Below are positions 49,911 to 60,854 of a stretch of DNA of 64,000 nucleotides, in pieces. Both the position numbers and the translations under genes were made by a program. The DNA is from Flavobacterium haoranii (GTDB taxonomy: Bacteria; Bacteroidota; Bacteroidia; Flavobacteriales; Flavobacteriaceae). The stretch covers positions 1 through 64,000 of the forward strand of contig QKBC01000015.1 of assembly GCA_003246205.1 (NCBI GenBank). The letters are read 5' to 3'. Numbering within the stretch: position 1 is the stretch's first letter; every line of letters starts with the position of its first letter. The notes under the pieces were generated by a model, which saw only the letters and a program-made list of their open reading frames with translations, did not search any database and was not told the origin of the DNA.

Positions 49911-51167
49911 ATGTTCTCAAAAAATATATTTTTAGTATTATTTTATTCGTTATCCGGTATTATTTTTGCACAGAAGGAAACCGAAAAAGCACCTCCATTT
50001 AATATCAAAACCGTTTGTTTTGTAAAGAGCAATACTATTAGTGTTCCTTTTTTTAAATTAGGAGAAAGCTTTGAATTACAGTTTGACGATCTATTTGCTA
50101 ACGAAGCTGATTACTACTACACTATTACACAATATAATTATGACTGGACACCTAGTAATTTAGTCAAATCTGAATACCTGCAAGGACTGGACAATCAAAG
50201 AATTATGACTTACCAGAATTCATATAACACATTACAACCTTATTCACATTACACTCAAGTTTTTCCTAATCGTTATAACCAAATTACCAAAACCGGAAAT
50301 TATATCATTAAAATATTCAATGACGAACAAGAATTGGTATTTTCAAGAAAATTTGTTGTTTATGAGGACAAAACCAGTGTAATCGGAGCTGTAAGACGTG
50401 CCCGTGATTTTGAAGGCATGAATACGAAACAAAATATAGAAATCACCATCGACTATGGTGAACAAATTTTGCAAAACCCGATTCAAAATGTCAGAATCTG
50501 TATTTTTCAAAATGCAAATTGGAATACTCTCATCTCAAACATAAAACCTCAATATACTTTGGGCACGCAACTCATTTACAAATACAATAAAGAAACTCAA
50601 TTTTGGGGTGGAAATGAATTTTACACTTTAGACACCTCTAATATCAGAATAACTAATAATAGTGTTGCCAGAGTGACTTCAGGAGACAACATTTACAATT
50701 CTATATTATACACCAGCACTCCAAGAAGAAATAATGTTTACACCTATTTTCCTGATTTTGATGGAAATTTTTATATCAAAAATGCCTCTGCCGTTGATAG
50801 CGATGTCATTGAAGCTGATTATTCTTGGGTTTATTTTTCACTCGATCAACCGGAGCTCTTCTCTAATGAAGCTATTTACATAAACGGCATGTTCAACAAC
50901 TATGAACTGTCCGATGAGAACAAAATGGATTTCAATTCCAAAACTAATCGTTACGAAAAAGCACTTTACTTAAAACAAGGCTATACTAATTATCAGTATG
51001 TAGTGGCTAATACTGCAAAAAAAATAAATTTTACGGATGCTATTGACGGTAATTTTTACTTGACCGAAAACAGTTATACTATTTTAGTTTATTACCGAAA
51101 CAATACAGACCGATACGATCGCGTAATTGGCATCGCTACTATTAACAGTGAAGATATCCGCAATTAA
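49911..51167 (+). CDS. DUF5103 / type IX secretion system plug-protein domain family
   Basis: 418 aa, signal peptide; PPFNIKTVCFVKSNTISVPFFKLGESFELQFDDLFANEADYYYTITQYNYDWTPSNLVKSEYLQGLDNQRI; ADYSWVYFSLDQPELFSNEAIYINGMFNNYELSDENKM. Confidence 0.75.
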   Translation: MFSKNIFLVLFYSLSGIIFAQKETEKAPPFNIKTVCFVKSNTISVPFFKLGESFELQFDDLFANEADYYYTITQYNYDWTPSNLVKSEYLQGLDNQRIMTYQNSYNTLQPYSHYTQVFPNRYNQITKTGNYIIKIFNDEQELVFSRKFVVYEDKTSVIGAVRRARDFEGMNTKQNIEITIDYGEQILQNPIQNVRICIFQNANWNTLISNIKPQYTLGTQLIYKYNKETQFWGGNEFYTLDTSNIRITNNSVARVTSGDNIYNSILYTSTPRRNNVYTYFPDFDGNFYIKNASAVDSDVIEADYSWVYFSLDQPELFSNEAIYINGMFNNYELSDENKMDFNSKTNRYEKALYLKQGYTNYQYVVANTAKKINFTDAIDGNFYLTENSYTILVYYRNNTDRYDRVIGIATINSEDIRN

Positions 51168-51169
51168 AT

Positions 51170-52198
51170 ATGGGGAGAAAAGACGCAAAATACAGAAGCA
51201 ATAAGTGCTTGAACTGTAACACGCCTTTAGACATAAGTGAACGTTATTGCCATTATTGCGGCCAGTTAAACTCAACGAAAAAAGTTACCATCTCTGATTT
51301 TATTGAAGAGTTTTTCTCCAATTTTTACGCATACGACTCAAAACTCAGAAATTCTATTATTTCTATTTTTTCAAAACCGGGAGTTTTAGCCAAAAGATAC
51401 AATGCAGGACAAAGAGCAACTTACGCTAATCCGTTCCGATTGTTTTTAAGTGTTTCTATTTTGCTTTTTTTTACATTTTCACTAACAGAAGATGTTAATG
51501 TAAATTCTAATAAAGAAGAACAATTATTGCTCGAAGGAGCAGCCAATGACAGTATAAATTTGTCCAATGCTGTTTCTGAAAAACTTTACACAGATTCCAT
51601 TTACAATTATGAGGATTTAAACAAAAACTTTCCCAAAAATGATTTTAAACGGATAAAATATACCATTACATCTTTTCGTAATTATCATATCAAATATCCG
51701 AGTAAAGATGCAGCACAAACATTAAAAGAATTAGGATTTAAAAACACTACTCTGAATCGTTTTTTAGCCAATAAAGCCAAAACTTTTAAAACCAACAATA
51801 TTGAAGAGGAAATTATAGACTATTTCTACCAAAAACTCCCTTTTCTTATTTTTCTATCCGTTCCGTTTATAACGGTAATCTTTTGGGTTGTTTTCTACCA
51901 AAAAAATATCAATTATACAGAGCATTTAATTTTCGTATATACATTTTACACCTTTATCTTTATTTGTTTCATTCTTTTCAATGTAATCGATGTATTTAGC
52001 CAATCTATTGAAAATTTCATAGCATTTACCTGCTTCCTTTTAATATTCCCTTACTATCTATATCGCTCTTTAAGAAATTTTTATCAATTAAGTCGTTGGA
52101 AAACAATTTTAAAATTAGTACTTTTACATCCATTATTTATGATTACATTTTTATTTGTAACATTTATTGCATTTATCTTTGGAATAATAATAAAGTAG
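51170..52198 (+). CDS. DUF3667 domain membrane protein with N-terminal zinc ribbon
   Basis: CLNCNTPLDISERYCHYCGQLN; FSKPGVLAKRYNAGQRATYANPFRLFLSVSILLFF. Confidence 0.82.
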   Translation: MGRKDAKYRSNKCLNCNTPLDISERYCHYCGQLNSTKKVTISDFIEEFFSNFYAYDSKLRNSIISIFSKPGVLAKRYNAGQRATYANPFRLFLSVSILLFFTFSLTEDVNVNSNKEEQLLLEGAANDSINLSNAVSEKLYTDSIYNYEDLNKNFPKNDFKRIKYTITSFRNYHIKYPSKDAAQTLKELGFKNTTLNRFLANKAKTFKTNNIEEEIIDYFYQKLPFLIFLSVPFITVIFWVVFYQKNINYTEHLIFVYTFYTFIFICFILFNVIDVFSQSIENFIAFTCFLLIFPYYLYRSLRNFYQLSRWKTILKLVLLHPLFMITFLFVTFIAFIFGIIIK

Positions 52199-52585
52199 AT
52201 GGTAACCCAAATTACAAAAGGCATAAAAATTTCTGTATTGACTAGTTTTGAAGGTACTTATTTCAAAAACTACAGAATTCACTTTGCCTTCAGTTACCAA
52301 ATCACTATTGAAAACCAAAGTAAAGACTCTGTTCAATTAAACTCAAGACACTGGGAAATCTTAGACGCTTTAAACAACAAAGAATTAGTGGATGGCGAAG
52401 GTGTTGTAGGCAAAAAACCTGTTTTAAAACCAGGCGAAAAACACACCTACACTTCAGGTTGTTTGCTTTCTTCTCCGATCGGAGCGATGAAAGGCTATTT
52501 CAACATGATCAATTTTACGACTACTAAAAGTTTTAAAGTATTCATTCCTACTTTCAAATTCAGCGCTCCTTTTGCCTTGAATTAA
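52199..52585 (+). CDS. apaG: ApaG (Co2+/Mg2+ efflux protein family)
   Basis: YQITIENQSKDSVQLNSRHWEILDALNNKELVDGEGVVGKKPVLKPGEKHTYTSGCLLSSPIGAMKGYFNM. Confidence 0.92.
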   Translation: MVTQITKGIKISVLTSFEGTYFKNYRIHFAFSYQITIENQSKDSVQLNSRHWEILDALNNKELVDGEGVVGKKPVLKPGEKHTYTSGCLLSSPIGAMKGYFNMINFTTTKSFKVFIPTFKFSAPFALN

Positions 52586-52688
52586 TTTTTCATTAACATA
52601 TTTGTCTACTACTTTTATTACTGAAAAATGTTTATTTTTTTAGTAAATTTGCGTACCAAAAATTTAATAATTCCTAAATAACAATATC

Positions 52689-54314
52689 ATGTCAAAAGGA
52701 TTTTTCAACGTTCCAAAGGCAGTAAACGAACCTGTAAAATCGTATGCGCCAGGAACCCCCGAAAGAGAGCAGGTTTTAGCTGCTTATAAAAAAATGTGGA
52801 ATGAAACTGTAGATGTTCCATTATATATTGGTAAAGAAGAAATCAGAACCGGAAACACCAGAAACTTAACAGCTCCACACGACCACCAACATGTTGTGGG
52901 AACTTATCATTTAGCAGAAAAAGAGCATGTAGAAAAAGCTATTGCTACTGCTTTAGAAGCTCGCAAAAAATGGGCTAACACTGCTTGGGAATCCAGAGCT
53001 GCTATTTTCTTAAAAGCTGCCGAATTAATTGCCGGTCCTTACCGCGCTAAGATTAATGCAGCAACTATGATTGCGCAATCTAAAACAATTCACCAAGCAG
53101 AAATTGATGCTGCTTGCGAATTGACCGATTTCTTGCGTTTCAATGTGGAATACATGACACAAATCTATAACGAACAACCTATCTCTGATTCTTCTGTTTG
53201 GAATCGTGTAGAACACCGCCCGTTAGAAGGGTTTGTTTATGCTATTACTCCGTTCAATTTTACCGCTATTGCGGCTAACTTGCCTTCAAGTGCTGCTATG
53301 ATGGGTAATGTTGTTGTTTGGAAACCAAGTGACAGCCAAATCTTCTCTGCAAAAATCATTATAGACATTTTTAAAGAAGCCGGTGTTCCAGACGGTGTAA
53401 TCAACGTTGTTTACGGAGATCCGGTAATGGTTACCGATACACTATTAGCAAGTCCGGATTTTGCCGGTATCCACTTCACAGGGTCAACGCATGTATTTAA
53501 AGACTTATGGGCTAAAGTGGGTGCGAACATTCACAACTACAAAACCTATCCGAGAATTGTGGGTGAAACCGGTGGTAAAGATTTCATCTTAGCTCACCCG
53601 TCTGCTAACGTTAAACAAGTAGTAACCGGAATTGTTCGTGGTGCTTTTGAGTTCCAGGGACAAAAATGTAGTGCTGCTTCAAGAGTTTACATTCCGCAAA
53701 GTTTATGGCCAGCTGTAAAAGAGCAATTAACAAATGATGTTCAATCCATTAAAATGGGTTCACCGGAAGATTTATCTAACTTCTTTACAGCAGTAATTCA
53801 CGAAGGTTCATTCAATAAATTAGTTTCTTATATTGAACAAGCAAAACAAGATAGCGATGCCGAAATTATTTTAGGAGGCGGTTATGACAAATCAAAAGGA
53901 TGGTTTGTAGAGCCAACTGTTATCTTAACAACGAATCCAAAATATAAAACTATGGAAACCGAACTTTTCGGACCTGTAGTTACAATTTACATATACGAAG
54001 ACGAAAAATGGACTGAAACTTTAGAATTGGTTGACGCCACTTCTGAATATGCTTTAACCGGTGCTATTTTCAGTCAGGATCGTTATGCTATTGAAGAAGC
54101 TACCACTGCTTTACAAAATGCTGCCGGAAACTTCTACATTAACGACAAACCGACAGGTGCTGTTGTAGGTAACCAACCGTTTGGCGGTGCCAGAGCATCA
54201 GGAACTAATGACAAAGCAGGCTCAATTTTGAACTTACTACGTTGGGTTTCACCAAGAACAATAAAAGAAACATTTATCGTTCCGGAAGATTACAGATATC
54301 CATTCTTAGGATAA
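52689..54314 (+). CDS. pruA: L-glutamate gamma-semialdehyde dehydrogenase
   Basis: YAITPFNFTAIAANLPSSAAMMGNVVVWKPS, VGETGGKDFILAHPSANV, FEFQGQKCSAASRVYIP. Confidence 0.93.
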   Translation: MSKGFFNVPKAVNEPVKSYAPGTPEREQVLAAYKKMWNETVDVPLYIGKEEIRTGNTRNLTAPHDHQHVVGTYHLAEKEHVEKAIATALEARKKWANTAWESRAAIFLKAAELIAGPYRAKINAATMIAQSKTIHQAEIDAACELTDFLRFNVEYMTQIYNEQPISDSSVWNRVEHRPLEGFVYAITPFNFTAIAANLPSSAAMMGNVVVWKPSDSQIFSAKIIIDIFKEAGVPDGVINVVYGDPVMVTDTLLASPDFAGIHFTGSTHVFKDLWAKVGANIHNYKTYPRIVGETGGKDFILAHPSANVKQVVTGIVRGAFEFQGQKCSAASRVYIPQSLWPAVKEQLTNDVQSIKMGSPEDLSNFFTAVIHEGSFNKLVSYIEQAKQDSDAEIILGGGYDKSKGWFVEPTVILTTNPKYKTMETELFGPVVTIYIYEDEKWTETLELVDATSEYALTGAIFSQDRYAIEEATTALQNAAGNFYINDKPTGAVVGNQPFGGARASGTNDKAGSILNLLRWVSPRTIKETFIVPEDYRYPFLG

Positions 54315-54322
54315 TATCATAA

Positions 54323-54350
54323 AAAAAGCCTCGTATAAACGGGGCTTTTT
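54323..54350. terminator. Terminator between convergent pruA and rsmG
   Basis: AAAAAGCCTCG-TATAAA-CGGGGCTTTTT (one G-T pair), T run. Confidence 0.75.
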
Positions 54351-54356
54351 ATTTTT

Positions 54357-54992
54357 TTAATTTTTCTTATTATACTTCATAGGCAAATAAACTACCTTTT
54401 TGGTTTCGAAAAATTCGTCATCAAAAATATCTGCCAGATCAAAAAGCTGTACATTTTGATATACTGCTAATTCTTCGGTTAAATCGCCGCCTTTTAGATA
54501 TAAAATTCCGTTTTTCATTTCATGGATCGAATCTTTAGCAATTTTTCCTTTCACCCATTTCACAAAATCAGGCATATTAGTCACAGCACGACTCACAACA
54601 AAATCAAACTCTTCTTTAACCAGTTCCGCGCGCTTTTGTTCTGCTTTTACATTTTTCAATCCTAAAGCATTCGCTACTTCAGTTACTACTTTTATCTTTT
54701 TAGCAATGACATCAATCAAATAAAAATTAACATTCGGAAACAAAATAGCCAACGGAATTCCCGGAAAACCGCCACCAGTTCCTACATCCATAATCTTTGC
54801 TCCGTCTTTGAATGAAATTACTTTAGCTATCCCTAAAGAATGCAATACATGACGCGTGTATAACTCATCAATATCTTTACGCGAAATCACGTTAATTTTA
54901 GCATTCCATTCGTTATACAAATCCTGTAACATTTTAAACTGTTCTATCTGTTTTTGAGACAAATCAGGAAAGTATTGCAAAATTTTATCCAT
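54357..54992 (-). CDS. rsmG: 16S rRNA (guanine(527)-N(7))-methyltransferase RsmG
   Basis: LYNEWNAKINVISRKDIDELYTRHVLHSLGIAK, IMDVGTGGGFPGIPLAILFP, VVSRAVTNMPDFVKW. Confidence 0.93.
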   Translation of the reverse strand: MDKILQYFPDLSQKQIEQFKMLQDLYNEWNAKINVISRKDIDELYTRHVLHSLGIAKVISFKDGAKIMDVGTGGGFPGIPLAILFPNVNFYLIDVIAKKIKVVTEVANALGLKNVKAEQKRAELVKEEFDFVVSRAVTNMPDFVKWVKGKIAKDSIHEMKNGILYLKGGDLTEELAVYQNVQLFDLADIFDDEFFETKKVVYLPMKYNKKN

Positions 54993-55102
54993 CTCTTAAA
55001 TTTTCAACAAAAATACATCTTTTCGTTAAGAAATATTTTTTTTAAGTCGCATTTCGAAAAAGAATATTAGTACCTTTGAAACCGTCAATGAATTAATGAA
55101 TT

Positions 55103-56197
55103 ATGCAAAATAAAACCCCTATTTTTTCAAAAACCAATAACGCAGCTTTTTTTAGAACGTTAAATAAACGAGTAAACACTTATTTTAAAGAAAATAACCT
55201 GAAGAAAACAGGAAATTGGAGGCTTCACTTGAAAACCATTATCATGTTTAGCTTATTTTTAGCCCCTTATTTCTTTTTAATTGCTATGAATATGCCTCTT
55301 TGGGCATACTTACTTTTAAATATTGTAATCGGAATAGGAATGGCCGGAGTGGGAATGAATGTGATGCACGATGGTAATCACGGTTCTTATTCTACTAAGA
55401 GCTGGGTTAACAAAATAATGGGCAGCAGCATCTATATTTTGGCCGGAAACGTTTACAACTGGCAGGTTCAGCACAATGTTCTACATCATACGTACACTAA
55501 TATTCACGGACATGATGAAGATTTAGACGCCGGTCGAATTATACGCTTTACCAAAAAAGCCAAATGGAGTAAATTTCATAAGTTTCAGCACTACTATTCT
55601 ATTTTCTTATATGGATTATTGACTTTTAATTGGGCTATCACTACTGATTTCCTTCAAATGAAACGTTATTTAAAACGTCAATTATCTTATGGCGCATTTA
55701 AAAAACCGGCTTTTCAATGGACTACTTTAATTATCACTAAAACTATTTATTTTTCTGTTTGGTTGGTTATTCCGATGGTTTTAGGAATTGTTTGGTGGAA
55801 AGTAATTATCGGTTTTATATTAATGCATTATACTGCCGGCTTAATTTTGAGCGTAGTATTCCAATTAGCGCATGTAGTAGAAGACACTACTAATCCTGAA
55901 CCCAATGAAGATGGCGAAATGGAACACACTTGGGCTGCACACCAATTATTCACTACGGCTAATTTTGCACCAAAAAATTGGTTAGTAAATTATTTCACCG
56001 GTGGATTAAATCATCAAATTGAGCATCATATTTTTCCGAATATCAGCCATATTCACTATAGAAAAATTGCAAAGATTGTAAAAGAAACGGCACACGAGTT
56101 TGACTTACCGTATTACGAATTCAAAACAACTCGTCAGGCTATTTATTCGCATTTTAAACATTTAAAAGAATTAGGTAGAAAACCACAATTTATATAA
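55103..56197 (+). CDS. Membrane fatty acid desaturase
   Basis: Histidine boxes HDGNHGS, HNVLHHTYTN and HQIEHHIFPNISH. Confidence 0.9.
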   Translation: MQNKTPIFSKTNNAAFFRTLNKRVNTYFKENNLKKTGNWRLHLKTIIMFSLFLAPYFFLIAMNMPLWAYLLLNIVIGIGMAGVGMNVMHDGNHGSYSTKSWVNKIMGSSIYILAGNVYNWQVQHNVLHHTYTNIHGHDEDLDAGRIIRFTKKAKWSKFHKFQHYYSIFLYGLLTFNWAITTDFLQMKRYLKRQLSYGAFKKPAFQWTTLIITKTIYFSVWLVIPMVLGIVWWKVIIGFILMHYTAGLILSVVFQLAHVVEDTTNPEPNEDGEMEHTWAAHQLFTTANFAPKNWLVNYFTGGLNHQIEHHIFPNISHIHYRKIAKIVKETAHEFDLPYYEFKTTRQAIYSHFKHLKELGRKPQFI

Positions 56198-56227
56198 CCC
56201 ATAACACAACCATAACAAGTCAACATT

Positions 56228-57415
56228 ATGAATCACGTTTTATCTGATCGTATCAACAATTTGGCTGTTTCGCAAACTTTAGCCATGGCTGCTTTAGCAC
56301 GCGAATTGAAAGCTCAAGGAAAGGACATCATCAGTTTAAGTTTAGGAGAACCTGATTTTAACACTCCCGATTTTATTAAAGAAGCAGCAAAAAAAGCAAT
56401 TGACGACAACTGGAGCGCTTATCCTCCGGTAGACGGTTATGTAGATTTGAAAGAAGCTATTTGCCACAAATTCAAACGCGATAACAATTTAACGTATGCA
56501 CCTTCTCAAATTGTAGTTTCAACAGGTGCAAAACAATCTTTGTACAATGTGGCTCAGGTTATGCTGAATGACGGTGACGAAGTAATTTTACCAGCTCCGT
56601 ATTGGGTAAGTTATTTTGAAATTGTAAAACTTTCAGGAGGTATTCCGGTTGAAGTTCCTACTTCCGTTGAAAGCAATTTTAAAATGACTGCTGAACAATT
56701 AGAAGCTGCTATTACACCAAAAACCAAAATGATGTGGTTCAGTTCGCCTTGTAATCCATCAGGTTCAATCTACAGCAAAATCGAATTAGAAGCTTTAGTT
56801 GAAGTATTGAAAAAACATCCGCAGATTTATGTTGTTTCTGACGAAATTTACGAACACATTAACTATACAGATTCTTATTGCAGCATTGGTTCTATTTCCG
56901 GAATGGAAAACAGAACAATTACAGTAAACGGTGTTGCAAAAGCTTTTGCCATGACCGGATGGAGAATCGGATACATTGGTGCTCCTGAATTTATTGCTAA
57001 AGCTTGTACCAAAATTCAAGGACAAGTAACCAGTGGTGCTAATTCTATTGCTCAAAGAGCAACTTTAGCCGCAGTTTCTGCTGAGCCTTCTGCCATTCAA
57101 TATATGGTGGATGCTTTCAGAAACCGAAAAGAAATTGTTTACAATTTACTTTCTGAAATTCCAGGTTTTAAAGTGAATCAACCAGAAGGTGCGTTCTATT
57201 TCTTCCCTGATGTTTCAGAATATTTCGGAAAAACCATCAAAGGAAAAGAAATCAACAACGCTAATGATTTTGCTATGTTTTTATTAGCAGAAGCTAATGT
57301 GGCAACTGTAACCGGAGATGCTTTTGGTAATCCAAATTGTATCCGTTTATCGTATGCTACCAGCGAAGAATTATTACGCGAAGCAATTAAGAGAATCAAG
57401 GAAGCTTTGGCTTAA
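56228..57415 (+). CDS. PLP-dependent aspartate/aromatic aminotransferase (class I)
   Basis: [63 protein letters not shown]. Confidence 0.92.
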   Translation: MNHVLSDRINNLAVSQTLAMAALARELKAQGKDIISLSLGEPDFNTPDFIKEAAKKAIDDNWSAYPPVDGYVDLKEAICHKFKRDNNLTYAPSQIVVSTGAKQSLYNVAQVMLNDGDEVILPAPYWVSYFEIVKLSGGIPVEVPTSVESNFKMTAEQLEAAITPKTKMMWFSSPCNPSGSIYSKIELEALVEVLKKHPQIYVVSDEIYEHINYTDSYCSIGSISGMENRTITVNGVAKAFAMTGWRIGYIGAPEFIAKACTKIQGQVTSGANSIAQRATLAAVSAEPSAIQYMVDAFRNRKEIVYNLLSEIPGFKVNQPEGAFYFFPDVSEYFGKTIKGKEINNANDFAMFLLAEANVATVTGDAFGNPNCIRLSYATSEELLREAIKRIKEALA

Positions 57416-57483
57416 GCATAAAAACTTTAAACAAATGCCCTAAGAAAACTTGGGGCTTTTTTATAATTATCAACACAACAACT

Positions 57484-58653
57484 ATGCGTAAAAAAATAAT
57501 TTTATTAGGTTCCGGCGAACTAGGAAAAGAATTTGTTATTGCAGCCCAACGATTAGGACAATATGTAATTGCAGTCGACAGTTATGCTAATGCTCCGGCT
57601 ATGCAAGTCGCCCATGAATTTGAAGTAATCAATATGTTAGATGGCGCTGAACTTGACCGAATTGTAGCCAAGCACCAACCTGACTTTATCGTTCCTGAAA
57701 TTGAAGCCATTAGAACTGAGCGTTTTTACGACTATGAGAAACAAGGCATTACAGTTGTCCCTTCCACTAAAGCGGCTAACTTCACTATGAATCGTAAAGC
57801 CATTCGCGATTTAGCGGCTAAAGATTTAGGTCTTCGCACAGCCAATTACCGTTATGCGACTTCCCAAGAAGAACTTAAAAAAGCTGTAGCCGAAGTAGGC
57901 ATTCCTTGCGTAGTAAAACCGCTTATGAGTTCATCAGGCAAAGGGCAATCGACCATTAAATCTGAAACTGATATTGAAAAAGCCTGGAAATATGCCGTAG
58001 AAGGTTCTCGTGGTGATATTGTGGAAGTTATCGTAGAAGCTTTTGTTAATTTTCATTCTGAAATTACCTTATTAACAGTAACTCAAAATAACGATTTACC
58101 GACTCTATTTTGTCCACCAATAGGACACCGACAAGAACGTGGCGATTATCAGGAAAGCTGGCAGCCGGCAAACGTTTCAGCCAAAGACATCACAGAAGCA
58201 CAAAATATGGCTAAAAAAGTGACCGAAGCTCTTGGCGGAGCCGGAATTTTTGGTGTGGAATTCTTTTTAACAGATGAAGGTGTTTATTTCTCCGAGTTAT
58301 CACCTCGTCCGCACGATACCGGAATGGTAACATTAGCCGGAACACAAAATTTTAGTGAGTTCGAATTACATTTACGTGCTATTTTAAGTCTGCCTATTGC
58401 AGAAATCACCTTGGAAAAAGCCGGAGCAAGTGCTGTAATTTTGGCTTCTGATTTTTCTGAAAATCCACAATATGAAGGTTTAGAAAAAATAGCTGCTTTA
58501 CCTAAAACTGATTTTAGAATTTTCGGAAAACCAACTACACGTCCTTACAGAAGAATGGGAGTTGCCTTAACCTATGATACATTAGGAACTCCGGTAGAAG
58601 AAATTGTAGAAAAAGCGAAAGCCGCAGCTGCATTGGTTACAGTTAAGGCTTAA
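57484..58653 (+). CDS. purT: Formate-dependent phosphoribosylglycinamide formyltransferase
   Basis: [85 protein letters not shown]. Confidence 0.94.
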   Translation: MRKKIILLGSGELGKEFVIAAQRLGQYVIAVDSYANAPAMQVAHEFEVINMLDGAELDRIVAKHQPDFIVPEIEAIRTERFYDYEKQGITVVPSTKAANFTMNRKAIRDLAAKDLGLRTANYRYATSQEELKKAVAEVGIPCVVKPLMSSSGKGQSTIKSETDIEKAWKYAVEGSRGDIVEVIVEAFVNFHSEITLLTVTQNNDLPTLFCPPIGHRQERGDYQESWQPANVSAKDITEAQNMAKKVTEALGGAGIFGVEFFLTDEGVYFSELSPRPHDTGMVTLAGTQNFSEFELHLRAILSLPIAEITLEKAGASAVILASDFSENPQYEGLEKIAALPKTDFRIFGKPTTRPYRRMGVALTYDTLGTPVEEIVEKAKAAAALVTVKA

Positions 58654-58661
58654 CTAATATA

Positions 58662-58697
58662 AAAACAACACCGGAAAATTAATTACGGTGTTGTTTT
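58662..58697. terminator. Terminator between convergent purT and the M43 protease gene
   Basis: AAAACAACACCG (58662-58673) / 12-nt loop / CGGTGTTGTTTT (58686-58697). Confidence 0.8.
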
Positions 58698-58718
58698 CTT
58701 TCTATATGCTCAAGTTAT

Positions 58719-60731
58719 TTAGTTCTTAATGAATCTTAAAGTTGAATGTAAGGTTTCTGATTTGAATCGGATAAAATAAACTCCTTCAGACCAATCTGCT
58801 GTATCAATCATAAAATCTTTTTGACTTACTTTATCTGTTTTTAAGACTTGTCCTAAATTATTATAAATTTCATACGTTAAATCACCATTTATTTCTGATG
58901 GTATTGAAATGTTGAGAATATTTTCTGTAGGGTTCGGATATAGTTTAAAATCATCTATTCCGAAGTTATCATTACTTAAAACAGCTGTACTAAACGAAAG
59001 ATATTCTGCAAAACCAAAACTACCACCACTACCTACTGTAACCGTTCCTGAATCAGTTGTTATACTCCAACTACCCGCACCACTTGTACAACAAATACCG
59101 TCTCCATAAGAATCATTAATTGTAAAGCTATAACAATCATTATTAGGCAAACTCCAATTCATGTTTGTTACAAGATTTTGAGTTCCGTTTAACAATCTAT
59201 TCGTATAAGGACCTCCAGAATACAAAACCACTCCGTTTGAATCCCTTAAATCCCAAGTCGTTTCACTTCCCCAGCGATCACCTATAAGGTTGAATACAAA
59301 ATTTTGGAATGGATAATCAATTGGAAGCTGGCCAAGATCAAAAGACTTACTAGCCGTATTATTTGAAGAACGTTCGTCTGTTCCTCCATTTGCAGTAATA
59401 ACCGAAACATTCAATACACCACTGGCTTCAGTAGTATAAATGGTTATCAATTCATATTTATTAGGCTCTATGTTACCTGACCAACTATAGTTATAACCAT
59501 TTCCTCCATCAACGTTATAAGCTAAAGTTGCAGCTGTAAGATTAGATGTTCCTCTATTATAAAGAAGCACTTTATGAGTAGGATTACATGATCCTCCCGT
59601 ACAATAGTTCTCAATTTTTACTTCGGCATCATTGGCAAACAAAGTCATTGGCACACTAGTGATTGAAGTTTTTAGAGACACTCTCCTTGGAGAATTATCC
59701 ATTACGGCCAGAATTCTTAACTTTTGATCATTTGTGAAAGTGTTCATACACAAATCATCTGTATAATCCATATAGTTTTCAATCATATCATTCCCTTCTC
59801 CATCCGGACAGGAATCAATCGTACTACAACCGTAATTAGCCGCCGCTGCATTTGGAGTGTCTGAACAAAAATCGTCAACTGAACAATTCCCATCTCCCCA
59901 AATGTGGCGCAGTCCTAAAAAGTGGCCGACTTCATGAGTCATTGTTCTTCCTTTATCGTACGGAGGATAAAAATTTCCTGATGTTAAATCAGAGCTACCA
60001 AAAAACCTATATCCGGATACTACTCCGTCAGTTGTGTCTGTTCCAAATCCGCTAGTCAAACCATCAAGCCCAGAATCTGCCGGAAAAGTTGCATATCCTA
60101 AAAGACCGCCATTCGAAAAATTAACCGACCACATATTCATATATTGGTTCGGATCCCAAATAGTAGCAGGTTTTATATAATCGTCAATAGATGATGTAGA
60201 CCATGCTGCTTGACACATATTAACACGATCGATCCCATTTGTCGGATTTCCGTTTGGATCTACTTTTGCTAAAACAAATTCAATCATTACATCAGCACCA
60301 ACCGGATTTGAATTATATCCCGGAGTTCCCAGCATTTTTCTAAAATCTTGGTTCATTACTGTAATCTGGGATTCAACTTGCTCGTCTGTAATATTCTCTT
60401 CCACTCCGTAAGGATCTCCATTATGAATAACATGAACTACTACCGGAATATAAATAACCTCAGCGGGATTAAGTAGCTGTCTTGTATTCTTATATTTTTC
60501 AATGAGTGGAGCCAGCCATTCTTCAAATTTTTCATTACTTAATCTCTTCGGATTTTTCTCTTGTAGGTATTGTTCGTATTCATCTGTTATACATTTTATA
60601 TGCCCGGATGAACTAATTTTATCGGCAGCTATTTTTTTACCGAAAAACTCAGGATTTTTTTCTGTTAATTCTTGAGCATTTGAAAAGAATAAACTTCCCC
60701 AAAAAAGCAAAAAAAAGTATTTTTTTCTCAT
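58719..60731 (-). CDS. M43 (pappalysin-like) zinc metalloprotease with T9SS type A sorting domain
   Basis: TMTHEVGHFLGLRHIWGDG; CSDTPNA; NYMDYTDDLCMNTFTNDQKLRI; C-terminal FKLYPNPTENILNISIPSEI...GVYFIRFKSETLHSTLRFIKN. Confidence 0.9.
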   Translation of the reverse strand: MRKKYFFLLFWGSLFFSNAQELTEKNPEFFGKKIAADKISSSGHIKCITDEYEQYLQEKNPKRLSNEKFEEWLAPLIEKYKNTRQLLNPAEVIYIPVVVHVIHNGDPYGVEENITDEQVESQITVMNQDFRKMLGTPGYNSNPVGADVMIEFVLAKVDPNGNPTNGIDRVNMCQAAWSTSSIDDYIKPATIWDPNQYMNMWSVNFSNGGLLGYATFPADSGLDGLTSGFGTDTTDGVVSGYRFFGSSDLTSGNFYPPYDKGRTMTHEVGHFLGLRHIWGDGNCSVDDFCSDTPNAAAANYGCSTIDSCPDGEGNDMIENYMDYTDDLCMNTFTNDQKLRILAVMDNSPRRVSLKTSITSVPMTLFANDAEVKIENYCTGGSCNPTHKVLLYNRGTSNLTAATLAYNVDGGNGYNYSWSGNIEPNKYELITIYTTEASGVLNVSVITANGGTDERSSNNTASKSFDLGQLPIDYPFQNFVFNLIGDRWGSETTWDLRDSNGVVLYSGGPYTNRLLNGTQNLVTNMNWSLPNNDCYSFTINDSYGDGICCTSGAGSWSITTDSGTVTVGSGGSFGFAEYLSFSTAVLSNDNFGIDDFKLYPNPTENILNISIPSEINGDLTYEIYNNLGQVLKTDKVSQKDFMIDTADWSEGVYFIRFKSETLHSTLRFIKN

Positions 60732-60854
60732 AATTATTTTTTTAAAACTGCGTCCAAATTATTTAAGAACACGTCTCTTTTATTTTTTTTATTGCCGAAA
60801 TAACCAAAACTGTACTTAAAATGAATTAATCACGTATTGGAATACTCAATCTTT

